Below are positions 59,458 to 64,000 of a stretch of 64,000 nt of DNA, piece after piece. The stretch is taken from contig NZ_FOMA01000006.1 in assembly GCF_900112495.1 (NCBI RefSeq), positions 62,001-126,000 on the forward strand, read 5' to 3'. Under the pieces are notes generated by a model, which ran no database searches, was not told where the DNA came from, and was given only the letters and a program-made list of their open reading frames with translations. The translations under genes and the position numbers were made by a program. This stretch comes from Bacillus sp. OV322 (GTDB lineage: Bacteria; Bacillota; Bacilli; Bacillales; DSM-1321). Position 1 is the first letter of the stretch; each line of letters opens with the position of its first letter.

Positions 59458-60178
59458 TTCAAGGTGGTTACATGCATTCACCTGGCACATTTAACTAGAC
59501 TAGGTACAATGGAAAATATAATCAAAGGTAAGGCGGAAATGGTTGAGCAATTATCACTTTTGGTTTTTCAAAAGGAAATACCATTCGAGCAACAAATGTA
59601 TACTACAAAAATTTCTAAAGTTGCTTTACTGTAAAGGAAAAGACTTTGAGTTTGATTGTATGATGAATACCTTTGGCAGTTATAATATCGCAAATGCATT
59701 AGCGGCGATTGCTGTAGGGTTAGAGCTTCAAGTACCAATTAAGAAGATTTAACAGGGGATTGCTCAATTCTCTCCTATAAAGGGCCAGCTTCAGGTTCTT
59801 AAATGATATTACCGTCGTCCATGATAAATTCAATGCTAATCCAGACTCCACTAACCTTTTATTAAGCCAAGTCCCATATTTGCCTAAGAGACCTATTATT
59901 CTTGTTTTAGGAGATATGGAGAACCCTCATACGAATGAAGCATACCCAAAAAAGTTCATCGTCAAATAGGTGAAAAAATCGGCGGCCTAACGATTAATAG
60001 ATTGGTAGCGGTCGGAAAATGGGCGAAAGAATATTGTCATGAAGCTAGGGCAATGGGCATCTCCCCTGATAAATTATCTTATTATAAACATGTTGATGAA
60101 GCGAAAATGGACTTGCCCCAATTTGTCCCGCCTAATTCAATCGTTATTTCAAAGCCTCTGTTGCTTATTGTGATTTAG
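59458..60178 (+). pseudogene. murF fragment with several frameshifts and stops
   Basis: Central and C-terminal MurF pieces follow one another in different frames: VVTCIHLAHLTRLGTMENII (like the VTNIGxAHLxRLG motif), then GSYNIANALAAIAVGLELQV, an in-frame stop, IAQFSPIKGQLQVL, a frame change, VVHDKFNANPDSTNLLL and ILVLGDMENP, another frame change, then VHRQIGEKIGG and LVAVGKWAKEY. The first third of MurF is missing. A decayed second copy of the tripeptide-D-Ala-D-Ala ligase gene. Confidence 0.82.
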
Positions 60179-60463
60179 AACCTCTCATTCATCTGTTTAG
60201 AAAAAAATAAGGACTGTATATGTGAATGTAAATGAAAGAGGCAGACCGATTGGTTTGTATTTTTTTATTTGAAAAAAATGGTTATTTCCGCAGAGTTCCA
60301 ATGTTTACTTTAGTGTAACTAAACTGTAATAATCAAAGGAAATCCCTTTAAGGACAGGGCATGAGCAGTTGTAATATTTCTGTTGGTGGATATTGGCTTA
60401 AGGGCAAATTTCATTTCCATGTTAAAATCAGGACAAGCTAGAAAAAACATCAGGAGGTAACTT

Positions 60464-61393
60464 ATGAATAAGCGTTTAGTTACAACAACACTTGTATTTG
60501 CACTTGGATTTAGTACATTAGGAGCAGTTCCCGGCCTAATCAAGCCATTAGAGGTTTCAGCAGCAACGGTTAATGTTTATAATAACCAAAAAGCTGTGGA
60601 TGCCAAGGCTGATGACATCATTCGTTTTGGTAAGAGTTTAATGGGAAAAGCAACATATGCCTCAACAACATACAACTACGAAAAACTTCAGTTTAGATGT
60701 GCTTCATTCATCGCGTTTATTTTTGAGAAGAATGGGATCGATCTAGGTAATCGCGACGAAGATTATATGATTAAGCAGGGAACGTTTGTGCCAAGAGATC
60801 AACTGCAAAAAGGTGATTTAGTTTTCTTTAGAAGTTCACCTACAGCAACGCTTCCAAGCCATGTAGGGATCTATATTGGAGATAATAAAATACTTCACAT
60901 GGCAAATGCAAAACTGAATATTACGATCTCTGATTTAAACAGTACGTCCTTTTATAGAGATAATTATATGAGTGCCCGAAGAGTGCTGCCATCTTTATTG
61001 CCATCTAATCCAGCAACAAAAGCGGATTATCTTGTAGAAGATGCTTATAATTTAATGAACAAGGTAAAAATGGGAAGCGTGAATGATGAAGCAAACATGA
61101 AGTTTACTGGTGGGGGCTACGTTAACTATATTTACAAGTTAAATGGCGTGAATTTAGGAAAAACATCAGTAAGCGACCTATCTAAATTAGGTAAAACCGT
61201 TTCTCGTTCGTACTTAAAAAAAGGTGATCTAGTTTTCCTTAATAGCACAGTGGGTTCTAGCACACCGACTAGGGTAGCTATTTATACGGGTGATTCCCGT
61301 ATTATCGTGCCGAGCTCAGATGGAGTTATTTCGAGAGTACTGTTATCCGATAATTATAAAAGCCATTATATGTATGCAAAGCGCGTATTTTAA
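60464..61393 (+). CDS. Secreted protein with one active and one degenerate NlpC/P60 domain
   Basis: 309 residues. Signal peptide to about residue 34 (VSAA cleavage region). First NlpC/P60 domain (about 45-185) keeps the catalytic set: RCASFIAF (Cys79), SHVGIYIGD (His132) and LHMA (His145). A second copy (about 190-309) follows the same plan, but the cysteine is glycine (TGGGYVNY) and the histidine is arginine (PTRVAIYTGD), so it should be inactive and may only bind wall. AT-rich compared with the backbone genes. CAGGAGGTAA ribosome site. Confidence 0.82.
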   Translation: MNKRLVTTTLVFALGFSTLGAVPGLIKPLEVSAATVNVYNNQKAVDAKADDIIRFGKSLMGKATYASTTYNYEKLQFRCASFIAFIFEKNGIDLGNRDEDYMIKQGTFVPRDQLQKGDLVFFRSSPTATLPSHVGIYIGDNKILHMANAKLNITISDLNSTSFYRDNYMSARRVLPSLLPSNPATKADYLVEDAYNLMNKVKMGSVNDEANMKFTGGGYVNYIYKLNGVNLGKTSVSDLSKLGKTVSRSYLKKGDLVFLNSTVGSSTPTRVAIYTGDSRIIVPSSDGVISRVLLSDNYKSHYMYAKRVF

Positions 61394-61450
61394 TAGAAAA
61401 AAACTAAATACATAGGTTAGGCTAACTCGTGTCCATTTAGAAAAAATACA

Positions 61451-61494
61451 AGAAGCATTCGTTTGCGAAATAACTGCGAATGCCTCTTTTTTTA
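61451..61494. terminator. Terminator between the NlpC/P60 and YheC/YheD genes
   Basis: AGAAGCATTCG, loop, CGAATGCCTCT, then TTTTTTTAA. On the other strand the run of A residues upstream gives a weaker tract. Confidence 0.75.
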
Positions 61495-61513
61495 ATTCCT
61501 TTAGAAAATCCGC

Positions 61514-62290
61514 CTACATGTCGATTTGGTTTTCTTTGTGCATTTTCCGAATAGCTTTAATACGTTTCCCCATTTCCCCATTTCCCATCTTGGAAAAAAG
61601 GCCGACAGCAGGGCTTGTATTGATTTCAAATATAATCGGTTTCCCACTTTGACTGATACCAAGATCAATTCCGTATTCTATACGTGGAACTTCGGATGCC
61701 ACCATTTCAGCTGCTAAAATGGAGATTGTCTTTATACTATTTATTACTTTATTCTTCTCTGTTTTATCCAACTTCAAATGTACCGATAACAATTTATCTA
61801 GCCTCATAGCTTGAGCTCCGCGGTCCATATTAATGACTCCACTTTCCATTGTTTTCCCGATTGCAATCATTCCGTACATCCCTCCAATAAGCCACTTACC
61901 ATTAAGAGTTTGAACATGAACTCGAATAGATAGCGGATGCCCATCCGGAGTCAAGCTCTTGATACCCTCCTGAACAATATATCCTCCAAATCTCTCAATT
62001 GGATGTAGTATAGGGTGGAAATCCTCAATATTGACAACGCATTTTTTTATTTTTTCCCCATTTAGAGGGTAGCCGTTAAAACAATGGAGCCCATCGTTAC
62101 TTTTAAATACCTTATAAATCCCTTTCCCTCGACCACCTCGATTATTTTTTAAATAGACATATTCATAACGTTCAAGTAATTCGGATAGGTTTTCGATTGA
62201 ATAGAGCTTTGTTTCTGGAAGGTGTTTTGAGAGTAAGGGATGTTGACCTAATAGCGTATATTGCTTCCATTTTCCTAATCGATCCTTCAA
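61514..62290 (-). CDS. YheC/YheD-family ATP-grasp protein, short form
   Basis: 258 residues from TTG 62290, six bases behind AGGAGGTG. It is the ATP-grasp half only: LKNNRGGRGKGIYKV (ATP loop), GGYIVQEGI, LSIRVHVQTLNGKWLIGGMY, IEYGIDLGISQSGKPIIFEI and NTSPAVGLF (metal ligands). Full-length YheC/D proteins have about 150 more N-terminal residues. Family members are associated with the spore coat; substrate unknown. Confidence 0.8.
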   Translation of the reverse strand: MKDRLGKWKQYTLLGQHPLLSKHLPETKLYSIENLSELLERYEYVYLKNNRGGRGKGIYKVFKSNDGLHCFNGYPLNGEKIKKCVVNIEDFHPILHPIERFGGYIVQEGIKSLTPDGHPLSIRVHVQTLNGKWLIGGMYGMIAIGKTMESGVINMDRGAQAMRLDKLLSVHLKLDKTEKNKVINSIKTISILAAEMVASEVPRIEYGIDLGISQSGKPIIFEINTSPAVGLFSKMGNGEMGKRIKAIRKMHKENQIDM

Positions 62291-62556
62291 TAAATTCACC
62301 TCCTTTGTAACATCCTATGTTCAATATATCTACATTGCTTGTACTGATAACTAATTAGATTGCTTTAGAGGTACCATTAAAAAGATCAAACCCATACAAA
62401 CGCTGCCTTTTTTTTTTACTAACTTGATTTAGGATAGATAACCATACAAAAATAAAAAAGCCTCATAAGTATATATATCAAGGTGATTTCATTATTGTTA
62501 TTGATAAGGATCGTCTTTTCAAAATGAAAGAAGAACGCTTAAGAGGGAGGGATTAG
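62291..62556. other. Spacer between the two divergent YheC/YheD genes
   Basis: A 42-codon open stretch (62430-62554, ending RLFKMKEERLRGRD) has no start codon or ribosome site and is not called. AT-rich; promoters for both flanking genes presumably lie here but no clear hexamers were picked. Confidence 0.4.
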
Positions 62557-63897
62557 ATGAAGTTTACCATCCTAACTGATCACACATCTAGCCATTCAAT
62601 CTCACTTCATTCGACTGTTTTAAAAAAACTATCCATTTCTAAGCTTCAAGTGATTAATGTAGCAATAGGGATTATAGAAAAAACTGCAGTTACCTTAAGA
62701 AAGCATCAGGAAGATAAAGCAGTAATTCATATATCAGCTGACCTTCTAGCGGGTTTTTCTCTTCCGGATTCAATTAACTATGAAGTAATAGTTAAAGAAG
62801 AGACATTATTAATCGGCCCTATTATCGGGCTTTTTATAAAAGGGCAAGTAAATGAAATGCCAAGGAGAAATATAGATTACTATAAAAAATATTTCATTGA
62901 TTACCAGCATATAAACGGTCTCATTTTATTGATAACTACTGATGGGATTGACGAAAAGAACAAGATTGTGAATGGTTTTGCCTATAATTCAATTGAAAAT
63001 GAATTTACGAAAGGGACTTTTCCATTTCCGTCAGTTTTATTTTGCCGGAAGACATTAAAGGAAGCTGACAGGAAATTATTACAAAATTTAATAGGTTCTA
63101 AATACTTTAACTCTCATGTTTTTAATAAATGGGAAATATGGCAACGGCTTTCTAAGAATGATCAATTAAGCCGAAGCCTGCCAAAGACCGGTTTGGCGGT
63201 GAATCTCCAGGAAGTAAAGAAGCTAATGGTCGAAAGCGGATGTATTTACTTAAAGCCTGTTACGGGAAGTCAAGGGAAGGGAATTTATCAGCTGGAGAAG
63301 ACAAGGAAAAATTATAAAGTAAATTACCGGTTAGATGGATTAAATAGGACCATGGTTTTAGATACCTGGGATGCAGTGGAAAAGTATTTGATTGGAGAAT
63401 TGAATCTAAAAAAATATATCTTTCAAAAAAGGATTCCTTTATTAAAATCGAATGATCGGATCATAGATTTTCGGGTGATAGTTGTTAAAGACCAAAACGG
63501 AACCTGGGTTGTCCCTGGTATGATAACGAGGTATGGGGTGAAAGATAGTATAGTCAGCAACATATCAAGCGGGGGTTCAGCGGAGAAAACGTGGGATACT
63601 TTAGTTAGAATTTATAACAATGATTACAATGAGGCTTTTAAAAAGTATAAAGAAATGGAGCAAAAATCTATTTTGTGCTGCAAATTTTTGGAGGAAAAAG
63701 AGATTCATTTAGGCTATATAGGTGTTGATATTGGCATGGACGAAGATAAAAACCTCTGGATTATTGAAATAAATAATCGGTATCCAGATATGACTATCGC
63801 TCTTGATGCAAATGATTTTCAGCTTTATGACCATACGCAAGCAGCCCCGTTACACTATTCAAAGTGGGTAGCTGGTTTCAGTGATCATTTAGAATGA
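62557..63897 (+). CDS. YheC/YheD-family ATP-grasp protein, full length
   Basis: 446 residues. N-terminal half includes the family-typical IGPIIGLFIKG (here LLIGPIIGLFIKGQV) and FPFPSVLFCRK segments; the ATP-grasp half has YLKPVTGSQGKGIYQLEK, YIFQKRIPLLKSNDR, IDFRVIVVKDQNGTWVVPGM and GYIGVDIGMDEDKNLWIIEI with the closing NNRYPD metal ligands. GAGGGAGGG ribosome site. Probably a spore-coat-associated ligase-like enzyme (family knowledge), divergent from the short paralogue. Confidence 0.84.
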   Translation: MKFTILTDHTSSHSISLHSTVLKKLSISKLQVINVAIGIIEKTAVTLRKHQEDKAVIHISADLLAGFSLPDSINYEVIVKEETLLIGPIIGLFIKGQVNEMPRRNIDYYKKYFIDYQHINGLILLITTDGIDEKNKIVNGFAYNSIENEFTKGTFPFPSVLFCRKTLKEADRKLLQNLIGSKYFNSHVFNKWEIWQRLSKNDQLSRSLPKTGLAVNLQEVKKLMVESGCIYLKPVTGSQGKGIYQLEKTRKNYKVNYRLDGLNRTMVLDTWDAVEKYLIGELNLKKYIFQKRIPLLKSNDRIIDFRVIVVKDQNGTWVVPGMITRYGVKDSIVSNISSGGSAEKTWDTLVRIYNNDYNEAFKKYKEMEQKSILCCKFLEEKEIHLGYIGVDIGMDEDKNLWIIEINNRYPDMTIALDANDFQLYDHTQAAPLHYSKWVAGFSDHLE

Positions 63898-64000
63898 TGC
63901 GAGATGGTCTTTTCATTTTCAGACCGAATTTATCACAGATTAACGGGCAGTAAGAACATGGGTGTCAGAAACCGAGGATGGAAGTTTCCTATTGCGGTGT
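63898..64000. other. Window end, no feature seen
   Basis: About 100 bases after the last stop codon without a recognisable gene start or hairpin terminator. Confidence 0.4.

Noticed and set aside
62430-62556. 42-codon open stretch ending RLFKMKEERLRGRD before the full-length YheC/YheD gene
   Set aside because: No start codon of any usual type with a ribosome site; could be a fragment but unsupported.

Overview
The window looks like chromosomal DNA of a spore-forming Bacillaceae species close to Bacillus, Cytobacillus or Mesobacillus. This rests on the complete Bacillus-type methionine salvage locus, three S-box (SAM-I) riboswitches, frequent TTG starts behind strong AGGAGG ribosome binding sites, spore-coat and germination genes, LigD/Ku repair, GlpP antitermination, CcpA-type cre sites and YheC/YheD proteins. 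Most of it is ordinary vertically inherited backbone. There is no prophage, CRISPR array or intact insertion sequence.

Layout. 1-8.3 kb: methylthioadenosine salvage locus, mtnKA (minus) and mtnU on one side, mtnE and the S-box operon mtnWXBD on the other. 8.3-13.5 kb: small accessory genes (pentapeptide-repeat protein, a doubly frameshifted membrane protein, a CobW GTPase, a MarR regulator, a zinc ribbon, a FixH-like lipoprotein). 13.6-15.8 kb: a minus-strand sporulation cluster (two GerPF-like, two Hsp20-like and one GerPC-like protein) behind a sigma-K-like promoter. 15.9-29.9 kb: SDR, MATE pump, MurG-like transferase, GNAT with an unusual structured leader, amidohydrolase, UppP, membrane proteins, carbonic anhydrase, NCS2 permease, an EAL/HDOD protein and DapF. 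29.9-32.9 kb: divergent ligD and ku. 33-35.4 kb: glpP and glpD with a GlpP-type terminator leader. 35.7-36 kb: a putative type I toxin. 37.8-43.4 kb: an S-box followed by yitJ-metH. 43.5-53.4 kb: polysaccharide deacetylase, odhAB and the fructose operon fruRKA. 53.7-59 kb: VOC protein, YjbQ, MFS pump, LysM/cortex-type hydrolase, ArsR-DUF2087 regulator, hemolysin III family protein. 59-64 kb: an AT-rich accessory stretch with an orphan structured RNA, a murF relic, a secreted NlpC/P60 protein and two YheC/YheD ATP-grasp genes.

The genes link up around sulfur and carbon metabolism. The mtn genes recycle methylthioadenosine to ketomethylthiobutyrate and methionine, yitJ and metH make methionine from homocysteine, and both routes start from SAM-sensing leaders. 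The odhAB, glpD and fruRKA loci are central carbon genes; odhA carries a good cre match and glpD a weaker one.

The least ordinary observations are: a family of about 0.2 kb miniature transposable elements with GGCT terminal inverted repeats and, in two copies, perfect 8-bp target duplications (one inserted inside the mtnW leader, another carrying a second nested element); a 27-residue holin-like toxin with an orphan antisense terminator; a promoter-to-terminator structured RNA of about 165 nt with no gene behind it; and a GNAT leader that combines a canonical tRNA T-arm with two mutually exclusive ribosome-site hairpins.
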